Shown: in pieces, positions 44,138 through 52,948 of the stretch
How the letters are laid out: each line of letters opens with the position of its first letter
Position numbering within the stretch: the first letter of the stretch is position 1
DNA from: Verrucomicrobiaceae bacterium
GTDB lineage: Bacteria > Verrucomicrobiota > Verrucomicrobiia > Verrucomicrobiales > Akkermansiaceae
DNA length: 64,000 bases
NCBI GenBank assembly: GCA_027484055.1
Contig: JAIXQH010000020.1
Coordinates: 57,640 to 121,639 of the forward strand
Reading direction: 5' to 3'
The notes under the pieces: generated by a model
Databases searched by the model: none
What the model was told of the DNA's origin: nothing
Seen by the model: the letters and a program-made list of their open reading frames with translations, nothing else
Made by a program: the position numbers and the translations under genes

Positions 44138-46570
44138 TTACGGCGCAGCGGAAATCGACTCGGCTTTGGCCGTGGTCGCGAGCACTGCATCACGGATGTT
44201 GCCTCCTTTGCGATTACTCCACCACAGCACCACCGGGGAGGCGATGAAGATGGACGAGAAGGTGCCGACGACGATGCCGATGAAAATGATGATTCCGAAA
44301 TCACGCAGTGCCGAGCCGCCGAGGAAGGCGAGGATCGCCACGCTGATGAGCGTCGCGCCGGAGGTCAGCAAGGTCCGTGACAGGGTGGCGTTCACCGCTT
44401 CATTCATGATTTTTTCCACCGAATCCGTGCGATGCAGCAGCATTTCTCGCACCCGGTCGAAGACGATGATCGTGTCACTGATCGAGTATCCCGCGATGGT
44501 GAGCACCGCGCCGACGTGGATCAGGGAGAGCTCTCCGCCCATGAGCACGACGATGCCCACGCAAATGATGATGTCGTGGAAAATCGCCACGAACCCGCCC
44601 AAGGCGAAGGAGAACTCGAAGCGGTAGGTTAGGTAAATCACGATGCCGAGCAGACCGAGGCCGATGGCATAGAGGGATTGATAAAGCGCAGAGTCGCCGA
44701 TGAGAGCGGAGACCTCGTCCTGGCTGGCGTCGATAGCGTAGGTGCCTGTGGCGGAGTCTTTCGCTGCCAGCGCGGGGATGGATTCGCGGAGTTGCGAGGT
44801 GATCGCTGCGGAATCTTTAGAGGCACAGCGAATGGTTAACAAGGTACCGGTGGCCAAATTGCTTTCCTGCTGCGGGTAGGCCTCTTTCGAGAGCTTCATG
44901 CCTGACACGACTTTGCGGACATCTTCGAGCGGGACGGTTGTTTCTTTCCCGAGTTGGAACTTGATCAGTGTGCCACCGGTGAAGTCGATGCCTAGGGCGC
45001 GCTCGCCACGGACGGCGAAGGCACCGAGGGAAATCAGGAGAGTGGCCACGGCGAGGGCGATGCAAATGCGCCGCTTGCCCATGAAGTCGTAGTTCGCGGA
45101 TTTGATCAGGTCGAGGAAGGTCAACTTCTTGAAAAGTCCCATGTCGATGCCCCAGCGGAAGATCACCCGAGTGACGAGGATGGCGGAGAAGAGTGAGGCA
45201 GTGACGCCGATGATGAGCGTGACGGCGAAGCCTTTGATCGTGCTGCCACCGAGCCAGAACAAGATGCCAGCAGTGATGAGCGAGGTGACGTGCGAGTCAA
45301 AAATCGCGGAAAATGCCTTGTCGTAGGAGGCTTCGAGCGCCTGTCTGAGGTTTTTCCCGGTCGTGATTTCTTCACGGAGACGTTCATAGATCAGAACGTT
45401 CGCGTCCACCGCCATGCCGATGGTGAGCACCATACCGGCGATGCCGGGAAGGGTGAAGGTGAAGCCAAACATGGACATGATGCCGAAAAGCATGATGGTG
45501 TTCACGATCAGACCGATGATGGCGATGAAGCCGGAAAGGCGGTAGTAGAGTAGCACGAAGAGGAAGGTCATGAGCAGCGCAAGGCCGCCGGCGACGAGGC
45601 CTTGCTGGATGACTGCGGCGCCGAGGGTGGGGGAAACTTTCCGCATTTCATCGACGACGAGGGCATTTTCCAAGGGGTTCATCAGGGAATTCGCCAATTT
45701 CTGCGGTTCGCCGGGATCACCAAGACCGGTAATGATGAACTGTTTGCCGAGTGGGACTTTTTGCACGACTGGGGCGCTGAGGACCACTCCGTCCAGCACG
45801 ATGGCGATGCGGCCCACGCCTTCGACCATGTTCTCGGTGAGAGCGATCATTTTGTCAGTGCCCGCATTGTTGAGGGTGATGTCCACCGCATCTTGTTGCT
45901 GCTGAGAGGGGTAGGCTAAGGCGATATCTGAGCCACCAAGCGCGGCGACCCGCTTCACCAAGATCTGGCGGGTGGATTCCCGGCCTTCTTCGTCTTTCTG
46001 GACGAGTGGGTAGGCGAGGTAGCCGGGGACTTTTTCGGTGCCGAGTGAGACGCGGGTGGCGAGGTCTTGGCCATCGGCACCGACTTCGCTATTGCGCGGG
46101 CTGACTTCACGGAGTTCGAGCTTGGCGACTTTCGAGAGCTGTTCTCGGATGCGGTCGGATTCGGCGGGCTCGACGCCGGGCATTTGCAGGAGGATCCCGT
46201 TGGTGCCTTGGCGGGCGATGATCGGTTCGGCGGTGCCCATGCCATTGAGCCGCTTTTCGATGACGGTGATGGCTTGGTCCACTTGGGACGGGGTGATTGG
46301 CATTTCCTTGCCGTCATTATCGAGACGCGGCTGGATGTGGAGCGTGAAGGACGAGCCGCCCTTGATGTCGATGCCGCCTTTTAAGCGCTCCTTGGGTGGG
46401 GTGGAGGCAAAGATGCAGAGCGCGCAGATGCCGAGGGTCAGGACCGTGCCGATGTTCCGCTTGCGCCGTTCGATGTCGGTGCCGAAGTACCAGAAGAACA
46501 GGACCATCAGGGTCAGACCTGTGGCGAATAAGATCCTTGGATCTTCGAGAAACGTGATGGCAGCGAGCAT
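44138..46570 (-). CDS. secDF: Fused protein translocase subunit SecDF
   Basis: An 810-residue fusion of SecD and SecF, which use the proton gradient to pull exported proteins across the inner membrane. The SecD half starts with membrane helix ILFATGLTLMVLFFWYF and contains GGIDIKGGSSFTLHI, ITGLGDPGEPQKLANSL and GMAVDANVLIYERLREE. The SecF half begins near residue 480 (YDFMGKRRICIALAVATLLISLGAF), with LGIDFTGGTLI, GYSISDTIIVFDRVRE and SRTLLTSGATLISVAILAFLGG. A single fused gene rather than two is common in some phyla. It lies 41 bp after yajC in a tgt-yajC-secDF order. Confidence 0.96.
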   Translation of the reverse strand: MLAAITFLEDPRILFATGLTLMVLFFWYFGTDIERRKRNIGTVLTLGICALCIFASTPPKERLKGGIDIKGGSSFTLHIQPRLDNDGKEMPITPSQVDQAITVIEKRLNGMGTAEPIIARQGTNGILLQMPGVEPAESDRIREQLSKVAKLELREVSPRNSEVGADGQDLATRVSLGTEKVPGYLAYPLVQKDEEGRESTRQILVKRVAALGGSDIALAYPSQQQQDAVDITLNNAGTDKMIALTENMVEGVGRIAIVLDGVVLSAPVVQKVPLGKQFIITGLGDPGEPQKLANSLMNPLENALVVDEMRKVSPTLGAAVIQQGLVAGGLALLMTFLFVLLYYRLSGFIAIIGLIVNTIMLFGIMSMFGFTFTLPGIAGMVLTIGMAVDANVLIYERLREEITTGKNLRQALEASYDKAFSAIFDSHVTSLITAGILFWLGGSTIKGFAVTLIIGVTASLFSAILVTRVIFRWGIDMGLFKKLTFLDLIKSANYDFMGKRRICIALAVATLLISLGAFAVRGERALGIDFTGGTLIKFQLGKETTVPLEDVRKVVSGMKLSKEAYPQQESNLATGTLLTIRCASKDSAAITSQLRESIPALAAKDSATGTYAIDASQDEVSALIGDSALYQSLYAIGLGLLGIVIYLTYRFEFSFALGGFVAIFHDIIICVGIVVLMGGELSLIHVGAVLTIAGYSISDTIIVFDRVREMLLHRTDSVEKIMNEAVNATLSRTLLTSGATLISVAILAFLGGSALRDFGIIIFIGIVVGTFSSIFIASPVVLWWSNRKGGNIRDAVLATTAKAESISAAP

Positions 46571-46611
46571 GGTGGCGGAAGTCGGGATTGGTTCTCCGGG
46601 GAGGGATTGGG

Positions 46612-46923
46612 TTATTTAGAGACAGCGCTGTCCTTTTTGACGACGTGGGAGACGGCGGATTTGTCAAATTCGAGCATGGTGCCCTCGGCAACTTTGATCA
46701 TGACGGTGTGCTCTTTCACATGGTGGACGATGCCGTGGATGCCAGAGCTAGTGACGACTCTGTCGCTGGCCTGAAGTGCTGCGACGCGGGCGGCTAGTTC
46801 TTTCCGCTGTTTTTGCTGTGGGCGGATGAGAAGGAAATAAAAGATCACGACCATGACGACCATCATGATTTCTGGGCGTGCAAGGATACTGGGCGCGGCG
46901 ACTTCTGCGAAAAAGGTCATCAT
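46612..46923 (-). CDS. yajC: Preprotein translocase subunit YajC
   Basis: A 103-residue single-helix membrane protein (MMVVMVVIFYFLLIRPQQKQRKE). The IRPQ(Q)K motif directly after the helix and the following small domain (VAALQASDRVVTSSGIHGIVHHVKEHTVMIKVAEGTMLEFDKSAV) identify YajC, an accessory of SecDF. The start overlaps the tgt stop by 4 bases (ATGA) and secDF follows after 41 bp. The tgt-yajC-secD-secF order is conserved widely. Confidence 0.95.
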   Translation of the reverse strand: MMTFFAEVAAPSILARPEIMMVVMVVIFYFLLIRPQQKQRKELAARVAALQASDRVVTSSGIHGIVHHVKEHTVMIKVAEGTMLEFDKSAVSHVVKKDSAVSK

Positions 46924-48053
46924 AGGGATTGGGATCGAGTGTAGCGTTGAAGAAAGTTGTTTTTGTAGTCGGAGAAGGTTCCTGCGGTGATGGCATCCCG
47001 TGCCCCGGCGACGAGGGAGAGGTAGAAATGCAGATTGTGGAAGGAAAGCAACCGCAAACCTAGGATTTCGCCCGCGCGGAAGAGGTGGCGCAAGTAGGCA
47101 CGGGAAAACTCGGCCACGTGGGGGTGGGCGCTCTCGCAGAGGGGGCGAGGATCTTTCGCGTGGATGAGATTCTTAATGTTGATGGGCCCGTCGAGCGTGA
47201 AGGCCATGCCGTGGCGGGCGATGCGGGTGGGCATGACACAGTCGAACATGTCCACGCCCCGGGCGATCATTTCGAGAATCTGCGGCGGGGTGCCGAGACC
47301 CATGGCATAGCGGGGCTTGTTTTCCGGGAGAAATGGCACGGCGTTGTCGATGGCGCGGAACATTTCATGCTCTGGCTCGCCGACTGAGACGCCGCCGATG
47401 GCGTAGCCGTCAAAGTCGAGGGCGACGAGTTCACGGGCGGATTGCTCGCGAAGATCGGCGTAGATCGAGCCTTGGACGATGCCGAAGTGATGCTGCCGGC
47501 CATTTCCGGAACGGGGCTCATTGGCGACGACCCAGTCCTTGCAGCGCTTGGCCCAACGGGTGGTGAGGGCGAGGGACTTGGCCGCGTAGGCTTCGTCGCA
47601 GGGGTAAGGCGGGCATTCGTCGAAGAGCATGGCGATGTCCGAGGCGAGCGAGGCTTGGATCTCCATGCTGAGCTCGGGGGTGAGGAGCATTTTTGAGCCG
47701 TCGAGGTGATTTTGGAAACGGACGCCTTCTTCGGTGATTTTGCGCAATTTCGCGAGCGACCAGACTTGGAAGCCGCCGGAGTCGGTAAGCATGGGCTTTT
47801 TCCAAGTGCTGAAGCCATGCAAGCCACCTAGCTCGCGAATGGTTTCGTGACCGGGCCGCAGCCAGAGGTGGTAGGTGTTTCCAAGAATGATTTGCGCTCC
47901 TAGGGTTTCTAGCTCGGAGGGGTGGAGTGTTTTGACCGTCCCCTGAGTGCCGACCGGCATAAAAATCGGCGTCTCGACCGTGCCGTGCGGCAAGACGAGG
48001 CGCCCCCGGCGGGCGGAACTTAAGGGGTCGGTGGCAGAGATGGTGAACGGCAC
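46920..48053 (-). CDS. tgt: tRNA-guanine transglycosylase with altered zinc site
   Basis: Exchanges guanine 34 for preQ1 in tRNAs with GUN anticodons (queuosine pathway). Catalytic text is intact: MLTDSGGFQVWSL and GVDMFDCVMPTR, each supplying a conserved Asp. RRGRLVLPHGTVETPIFMPVGTQGTVK marks the N-terminus, so I take GTG 48053 (377 residues), though TTG 48065 or 48101 remain possible. Near the C-terminus the usual zinc CxCxxC before YSRAYLHHL reads CESAHPHVAEFSRAYLRHL, so the three cysteines are replaced; only the later His (SFHNL) remains. It heads the tgt-yajC-secDF operon. Confidence 0.88.
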   Translation of the reverse strand: MPFTISATDPLSSARRGRLVLPHGTVETPIFMPVGTQGTVKTLHPSELETLGAQIILGNTYHLWLRPGHETIRELGGLHGFSTWKKPMLTDSGGFQVWSLAKLRKITEEGVRFQNHLDGSKMLLTPELSMEIQASLASDIAMLFDECPPYPCDEAYAAKSLALTTRWAKRCKDWVVANEPRSGNGRQHHFGIVQGSIYADLREQSARELVALDFDGYAIGGVSVGEPEHEMFRAIDNAVPFLPENKPRYAMGLGTPPQILEMIARGVDMFDCVMPTRIARHGMAFTLDGPINIKNLIHAKDPRPLCESAHPHVAEFSRAYLRHLFRAGEILGLRLLSFHNLHFYLSLVAGARDAITAGTFSDYKNNFLQRYTRSQSL

Positions 48054-48284
48054 TGGTAGGAGCAAGGATTTAGGCCAACCGCATTTTTTGGCCAAGCTCA
48101 ATCATTCGCTAAACGGCTGAGATGAAAAATTATAGAAAGAACGATCATTCGCCGGCGTTACATCAATGAACGCGATAATCTTGGCGCCCCTGTGAAAGTT
48201 TTCGGATAAGTTTTCGCTGGCGTGATTCCTATCGCGGGTTATACAGAAGCGTCTGTTTTAAATTAACCAACACACACCAACCCT

Positions 48285-48539
48285 ATGAAACTATTCCTCA
48301 CAGCGCTTTTTGCCTCGTTCATGGTCATTCCAGCAGTTTTTGCTGACGAAGATTGTGGCAAATGCAAAAAAGGCGCAGAAAAGAAACAAGAAGGCACCAT
48401 GCTTGTCCATTGCGGCAAGTGCGAGGGTGACAAGAAAAAAGAAGAAAAGAAAGCTGAAGGCACCATGCTTGCTCACTGTGGCAAATGCGAAGGTGACAAG
48501 AAGAAGGAAGAAAAGAAAGCTGAAGGCACCATTGTCTGA
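48285..48539 (+). CDS. Small exported CxxC/Lys-Glu repeat protein
   Basis: An 84-residue protein with signal peptide MKLFLTALFASFMVIPAVFA. The mature 64 residues contain CGKCKKG, then two near-identical 22-residue units EGTMLxHCGKCEGDKKKEEK (plus KA). That gives three CGKC sites, two preceded by His, in a Lys/Glu-rich chain of very low complexity. The HCxxC sites could bind a metal ion or form disulfides in the periplasm. I recognise no family. It has its own terminator (48565-48596), so it is probably expressed as a single gene. Confidence 0.75.
   Translation: MKLFLTALFASFMVIPAVFADEDCGKCKKGAEKKQEGTMLVHCGKCEGDKKKEEKKAEGTMLAHCGKCEGDKKKEEKKAEGTIV
48390..48521 (+). repeat. Two 66-bp direct repeats inside the CxxC protein gene
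   Basis: Bases 48390-48455 and 48456-48521 code for the same 22 residues apart from one Val/Ala change, and the next few bases begin a third copy (EGTIV end). Several silent differences between the copies show that the protein sequence, not just the DNA, is being kept. Confidence 0.85.
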
Positions 48540-48564
48540 TTTTTTCATTCATCGATTCTTTACG

Positions 48565-48596
48565 AAAAGCCACCGGCTCCAACTGGTGGCTTTTTT
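48565..48596 (+). terminator. Intrinsic terminator after the CxxC protein gene
   Basis: AAAAGCCACC (48565-48574) and GGTGGCTTTT (48585-48594) form a perfect ten-base stem with a ten-base loop, followed by a T-run to 48596. Confidence 0.9.
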
Positions 48597-48632
48597 GTGC
48601 CTTGGACTCAGTTGACGGGGGTTGGAGATTTC

Positions 48633-49070
48633 ATGCAGAATCTCGCTGCAATGCTTGAAGTGGTGTGCGGAGTGATTGAAAACGAGGCTGGTGAATTCCT
48701 CTCCTGCCTGCGTCCACCGGGGAAGCACCTCGCGGGTTTATGGGAATTTCCCGGCGGTAAGATCGACGCCGACGAATCCCCAGAGCAGGCATTAATTCGT
48801 GAACTGGACGAGGAATTAGCTTTAGAAATCCAAGTGGTAAAGCCACTGAGGCCGGTGATCTGGCATTACGAATCTCTCACCATCCGACTCACTCCCTTTC
48901 ATTGCCACATCGTCTCAGGTCACTTGCAGCTCCGTGCCCATACAGCTTGCCGCTGGCTTTCACCGGACGATTTCGGCGACTTGCCATGGGCAGCAGCGGA
49001 TTTACCAATTTTAGCGGAAATCAGGTCCCGCGCAGGCGGCGCTTCTTTACATGGACATGTGGAAATGTAG
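48633..49070 (+). CDS. NUDIX hydrolase, MutT-like
   Basis: A 145-residue NUDIX enzyme; MutT-type members hydrolyse 8-oxo-dGTP or related oxidised nucleotides to prevent mutation. The NUDIX box is GGKIDADESPEQALIRELDEELAL (GX5EX7REXXEE pattern complete, with one I-to-L-type variant), preceded by LWEFP as in MutT. I chose ATG 48633 because GGAG lies six bases upstream. ATG 48651 is an alternative, and the frame before that overlaps the terminator. The C-terminus has ACRWLSPDDFGDLPWAAADLPIL, typical of CTP/MutT pyrophosphohydrolases. Confidence 0.85.
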   Translation: MQNLAAMLEVVCGVIENEAGEFLSCLRPPGKHLAGLWEFPGGKIDADESPEQALIRELDEELALEIQVVKPLRPVIWHYESLTIRLTPFHCHIVSGHLQLRAHTACRWLSPDDFGDLPWAAADLPILAEIRSRAGGASLHGHVEM

Positions 49071-49103
49071 CGTGAGCGCCCTGCTCACCCCCACCGCATC
49101 TTA

Positions 49104-49700
49104 ATGTTTCGTCAGTCTTCACCCGACCCTGACATAGACTTCGTCACCCGTGCCCAACAGGGCGACACACGTGCTTTCGACGCCTTGATCGTGAAATATG
49201 GGGATAAATTGTTCGGTCTCATTTACCAGATGACCTCACACAAAGAGAACACCCATGACCTCTTACAGGAAACTTTCTCACGGGCTTATCACTCCATCGG
49301 GAAATTCCGCGGAAATTCCTCATTCTACACCTGGCTTTACCAAATCGCAGTCAACCTAACGCTCAACTTCCTCAAAAAAACCAAACGCCGCAGTGCGCTC
49401 AGCCTCGACCAGCTCGAATCCAGCATCCAACAAGACCCGGCATTGATCGACCAGACCCACGAAGCGAATCCCGCGCGTCAATCGCATTTGAACGAACTTC
49501 AAAAAAAATTGAACGTCGCCATGCTCACGTTGTCTGAAGCCCACAGAATCGTGGTTACCTTATTTGATATCCAAGGCCTATCCCACAGGGAGATCGCCGA
49601 AATCGTCAAAACTTCGGAAGGCACCGTTCGCTCACGACTCCATTACGCACACCTTCAGTTGCAATCGGCATTACAGGACAACTGGGAGGAAAGATTCTGA
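49104..49700 (+). CDS. ECF-type RNA polymerase sigma factor
   Basis: A 198-residue sigma-70-like factor with only regions 2 and 4. Region 2 reads DFVTRAQQGDTRAFDALIVKYGDKLFGLIYQMTSHKENTHDLLQETFSRAYHSI, and region 4 has the helix-turn-helix GLSHREIAEIVKTSEGTVRSRLHYA. This is the extracytoplasmic-function group used for envelope stress. The next gene, 22 bp on, encodes a short single-helix membrane protein that is the likely anti-sigma factor. The target promoter is not known; a candidate autoregulatory box was not found in the short upstream gap. Confidence 0.92.
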   Translation: MFRQSSPDPDIDFVTRAQQGDTRAFDALIVKYGDKLFGLIYQMTSHKENTHDLLQETFSRAYHSIGKFRGNSSFYTWLYQIAVNLTLNFLKKTKRRSALSLDQLESSIQQDPALIDQTHEANPARQSHLNELQKKLNVAMLTLSEAHRIVVTLFDIQGLSHREIAEIVKTSEGTVRSRLHYAHLQLQSALQDNWEERF

Positions 49701-49722
49701 ATCGAACTTTGCGAAAACACGC

Positions 49723-50133
49723 ATGAAGAACTCCGACAAGCCTTCCCTAGAGACGATTCAAGAACTCCTCGCTCAGCGCCGCGAAGAGCCGCAGGGAGCA
49801 GAGTATTGGCAAGATTTCCTCCGAGAATTTCATCATTCGCAACGCCAGAAAGCTCTGAAAAAACCGAGCTGGATACTCCCCTTCAGCGGTCTTGCACAAC
49901 GCATTTCAGAATTAGGCTCTGCCAAATGGGCCTACGCATCTGGACTCGCCTACGCTGCTGTCACCGCAGCCTTTCTCCTCACTCCTCGCGAAGTGGCAAA
50001 CCCTGTGCCGACACCGACTCGTGTGAACTACGAAACGGTCCAGGCTCCCGTCACAGAGCCATCCGAGACGCCCGATGCATTGGAACTCCTGACACCCGCA
50101 CCGCACCTCCCTGCGGAAAAGACCGGCTTCTGA
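49723..50133 (+). CDS. Probable membrane anti-sigma factor
   Basis: A 136-residue protein starting at ATG 49723 (MKNSDKPSLETIQELLAQRREEP). A cytoplasmic helical part (about 1-65) is followed by one membrane helix (about 66-87, KWAYASGLAYAAVTAAFLLT) and a Pro/Thr/Glu-rich outer tail. Size, topology and its position 22 bp after an ECF sigma gene suggest the partner that holds the sigma factor at the membrane. No ZAS zinc motif (HxxxCxxC) is present, so it is not a classical zinc anti-sigma factor. Confidence 0.7.
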   Translation: MKNSDKPSLETIQELLAQRREEPQGAEYWQDFLREFHHSQRQKALKKPSWILPFSGLAQRISELGSAKWAYASGLAYAAVTAAFLLTPREVANPVPTPTRVNYETVQAPVTEPSETPDALELLTPAPHLPAEKTGF

Positions 50134-50210
50134 GGAATCCCCTCCCCGGCCAACGCACACCATTTCCCGCGCTGGACAATTCTCGCCCGCTCTGCCAAGC
50201 ACTCGCGCCC

Positions 50211-52898
50211 ATGACCGAGTTGCCGAAAGCCTATGAACCCCAAGCTGTGGAAGCCAAATGGTATGCCGCTTGGATTGAAGGAAAATGTTTTGAAGCGGAC
50301 CCATCATCGGTGAAGGACGGCTACTCCATCGTCATCCCTCCGCCGAACGTTACTGGCATCCTGCACCTCGGCCACGTCTTGAACAATGCCATCCAAGACA
50401 TCCTCGCCCGGCGTGCCCGCCAAAATGGCAAAGAAGTCCTCTGGCTTCCCGGCACCGACCACGCGGGCATCGCCACCCAGGCGAAGGTCGAGCGCGAACT
50501 CCGCGAAAAAGAAGGCGTCAGCCGCCGCGATCTCGGGCGTGAGGAATTCCTCAAGCGCGTCTGGGACTATAAAAACACCCACGCAGACATCATCATCAAC
50601 CAGCTGAAACGCCTCGGTTGCTCCTGCGACTGGAGCCGCGAGCGCTTCACCATGGACGCCCCCTACACCGAGTGGGTCAGCCATGTCTTTGTAGAGCTTT
50701 TCAAAAAAGGCCTCATCTACCGCGGCAAGCGTATGGTGAACTGGTGCCCCGTCTCCCTGACCGCCCTCTCCGACGAGGAGGTCATTTCCACCCCCCAGCG
50801 CTCGAAGCTCTATTTCATGAAATACGAGCTCAGCGACAGCCCCGGCGAGTTCCTAGAAATCTCCACCACCCGCCCGGAAACCCTCATGGGCGACGTCGCC
50901 GTGGCCGTGAATCCCAAGGACCCACGCTTCACGAAATACATCGGTCGCACGGTGAATCGCCCCTTTCCTCACGCGGAAATTCCGATCATCGCCGACGAGC
51001 ACGTGGACATTGAGTTCGGCACCGGAGCCTTGAAAATCACCCCCGCCCACGACAAGGCAGACTTCGAAATCGGCATCCGGCATGGCTTGGAAATCATCGA
51101 CGTCCTCACCCCAGAAGGCTTCATCAACTGCCCCGAGCTCCCTGATTTCCATGGCCTCGATCGCTTCGTCGCCCGCCGCAAGGCCGCTGCGAAGTTGGAG
51201 GAAATGGGCCTGCTCATCCGCATCGAGGAATACGAAAACAACGTCGGCTACTCCGAGCGCGGCGGCGTCCCCATCGAGCCACGCATCTCCATGCAGTGGT
51301 TCCTCAAATACCCCTGCGTGCAGCAAGCCGCCGATGCAGTCGCGCATGGCGAGATCAAGTTCCGCCCCGAGCGCTGGGCGAAAACCTACGCCCACTGGAT
51401 GGAAAACCTGCAAGACTGGTGCATCAGCCGCCAACTCTGGTGGGGCCACCAGATTCCCGTTTGGTATCGCACGGAGAAACTCGCCGACCTGAAAAATGCC
51501 GAGGCCCTCGACATGTCCAACTTGTCCCACGGCGACCTTCACGTCGGAACCTTGCCACCTCCAGACGCCGAGAACTGGACCCGCGACGAAGACGTCATGG
51601 ACACCTGGTTTTCCTCATGGCTCTGGCCTTTTGCCACCATGGCAGACGTCGGCCAAGAGACCCCGACCCTCAAAAAATTCTACTCCACCGACGATCTCGT
51701 CACCGGTCCAGACATCATCTTCTTCTGGGTCGCCCGCATGATCATGGCCGGTTATGAATTCACCGGAGAACTGCCGTTCAAGAACGTTTATTTCACCTCC
51801 ATCATCCGCGATCTCAAGGGCCGCAAGATGTCCAAATCGCTCGGAAATTCCCCTGACCCCATCGACCTGATGGAAAAATACGGTGCCGACGGCCTCCGCT
51901 TCGGCCTCATGCGGATCGCCCCCACCGGCAGCGACCTTCGCTTCGACGAGGTCACCGTCGAGGAAGGCCGGAACTTCGCCAACAAGCTCTACAACGCCTG
52001 CCGCCTTCGGCAAATGGGCGATGAGCCTTACCAGCCCTTCGATCCAGCAGCCGAGCTTAACCCATTCCAAATCAACGCCATGGCCAAGCTCGACGCCCTC
52101 GCTGCCGATCTCGAACGCCTCTACGGCGAGTATCGTTTCGGGGAAATCGCCCAGCGCCTTTACGAATTTCTGTGGAATGATTTCTGCGATAAATTCCTCG
52201 AAGCCGTGAAGCTAGACCTTCGAGACACCGCACCGCCCAAGGTCAAAGAGACCACGCTCGCCGTGTTCGACGTGATCATGGGCCGTTACTTACAGCTCCT
52301 CAGCCCCTACATGCCGCACGTCACCGAGGAGCTTTCCGCCCGCATGGGCTACCTTGCGGAGGGCGAGTTCCTCATGCAGAAAGTCCTGCCCAGCAGCCCG
52401 CTGCTCGCCAATTTACCACCCGAGAAGATCAGCTCCTCACAGACACTCGCCGCCGAGATTTACGAGTCCGCCGGACGCATGAGAAATCTCAAGGCCGAGT
52501 ATAAAATGGGCTCCCGCAAGGACATCCGCTTCGTCATCAAGGCCGCCCCCGAGTGGCTTGCCGCTGAGACGAAAGTGCTCGCGCTCCTCGTCGGCGCGGA
52601 GGAAATTTCTCTAGATTTCAACTACGACGCGCCCAAAGGCACCCCCGCTGCCGTCACCGGGATTGGCGAAGTTTACATGCCACTGGAAGGACTCATCGAC
52701 GTCGAGGCTGAGCGCACCCGCCTCACCAAGGAGATTTCCGCCACCGAACTCGAGGTCAAAAAATGCGAGGGCAAACTCGGAAATGCCAGTTTTGTCGATC
52801 GCGCCCCCCCGGAAGTCGTGGTGCAGGAAAAAGCCCGCCTTGAAGACTGGAAAAATAAATTGGTCCAGCTGCGGGAGATGCTCACCGCTCTCGCATGA
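50211..52898 (+). CDS. valS: Valyl-tRNA synthetase
   Basis: An 895-residue class Ia synthetase from ATG 50211 (MTELPKAYEPQAVEAKWYAAW). Its HIGH signature is HLGH at residues 52-55 (PPNVTGILHLGHVLNN) and its KMSKS is at residues 539-543 (GRKMSKSLGN). The editing domain contains STTRPETLMGDVAVAVNPKD and FGTGALKITPAHDKADFEIG. The C-terminal coiled-coil arm of ValS is present (about 825-895, LIDVEAERTRLTKEISATELEVKKCEGKL). The length is usual. It follows the anti-sigma gene by 77 bp. Confidence 0.97.
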   Translation: MTELPKAYEPQAVEAKWYAAWIEGKCFEADPSSVKDGYSIVIPPPNVTGILHLGHVLNNAIQDILARRARQNGKEVLWLPGTDHAGIATQAKVERELREKEGVSRRDLGREEFLKRVWDYKNTHADIIINQLKRLGCSCDWSRERFTMDAPYTEWVSHVFVELFKKGLIYRGKRMVNWCPVSLTALSDEEVISTPQRSKLYFMKYELSDSPGEFLEISTTRPETLMGDVAVAVNPKDPRFTKYIGRTVNRPFPHAEIPIIADEHVDIEFGTGALKITPAHDKADFEIGIRHGLEIIDVLTPEGFINCPELPDFHGLDRFVARRKAAAKLEEMGLLIRIEEYENNVGYSERGGVPIEPRISMQWFLKYPCVQQAADAVAHGEIKFRPERWAKTYAHWMENLQDWCISRQLWWGHQIPVWYRTEKLADLKNAEALDMSNLSHGDLHVGTLPPPDAENWTRDEDVMDTWFSSWLWPFATMADVGQETPTLKKFYSTDDLVTGPDIIFFWVARMIMAGYEFTGELPFKNVYFTSIIRDLKGRKMSKSLGNSPDPIDLMEKYGADGLRFGLMRIAPTGSDLRFDEVTVEEGRNFANKLYNACRLRQMGDEPYQPFDPAAELNPFQINAMAKLDALAADLERLYGEYRFGEIAQRLYEFLWNDFCDKFLEAVKLDLRDTAPPKVKETTLAVFDVIMGRYLQLLSPYMPHVTEELSARMGYLAEGEFLMQKVLPSSPLLANLPPEKISSSQTLAAEIYESAGRMRNLKAEYKMGSRKDIRFVIKAAPEWLAAETKVLALLVGAEEISLDFNYDAPKGTPAAVTGIGEVYMPLEGLIDVEAERTRLTKEISATELEVKKCEGKLGNASFVDRAPPEVVVQEKARLEDWKNKLVQLREMLTALA

Positions 52899-52948
52899 CG
52901 CCTTGCCATCGACCCCGGATCGACTAGCCTGCTTCCACTGCACTCTGA

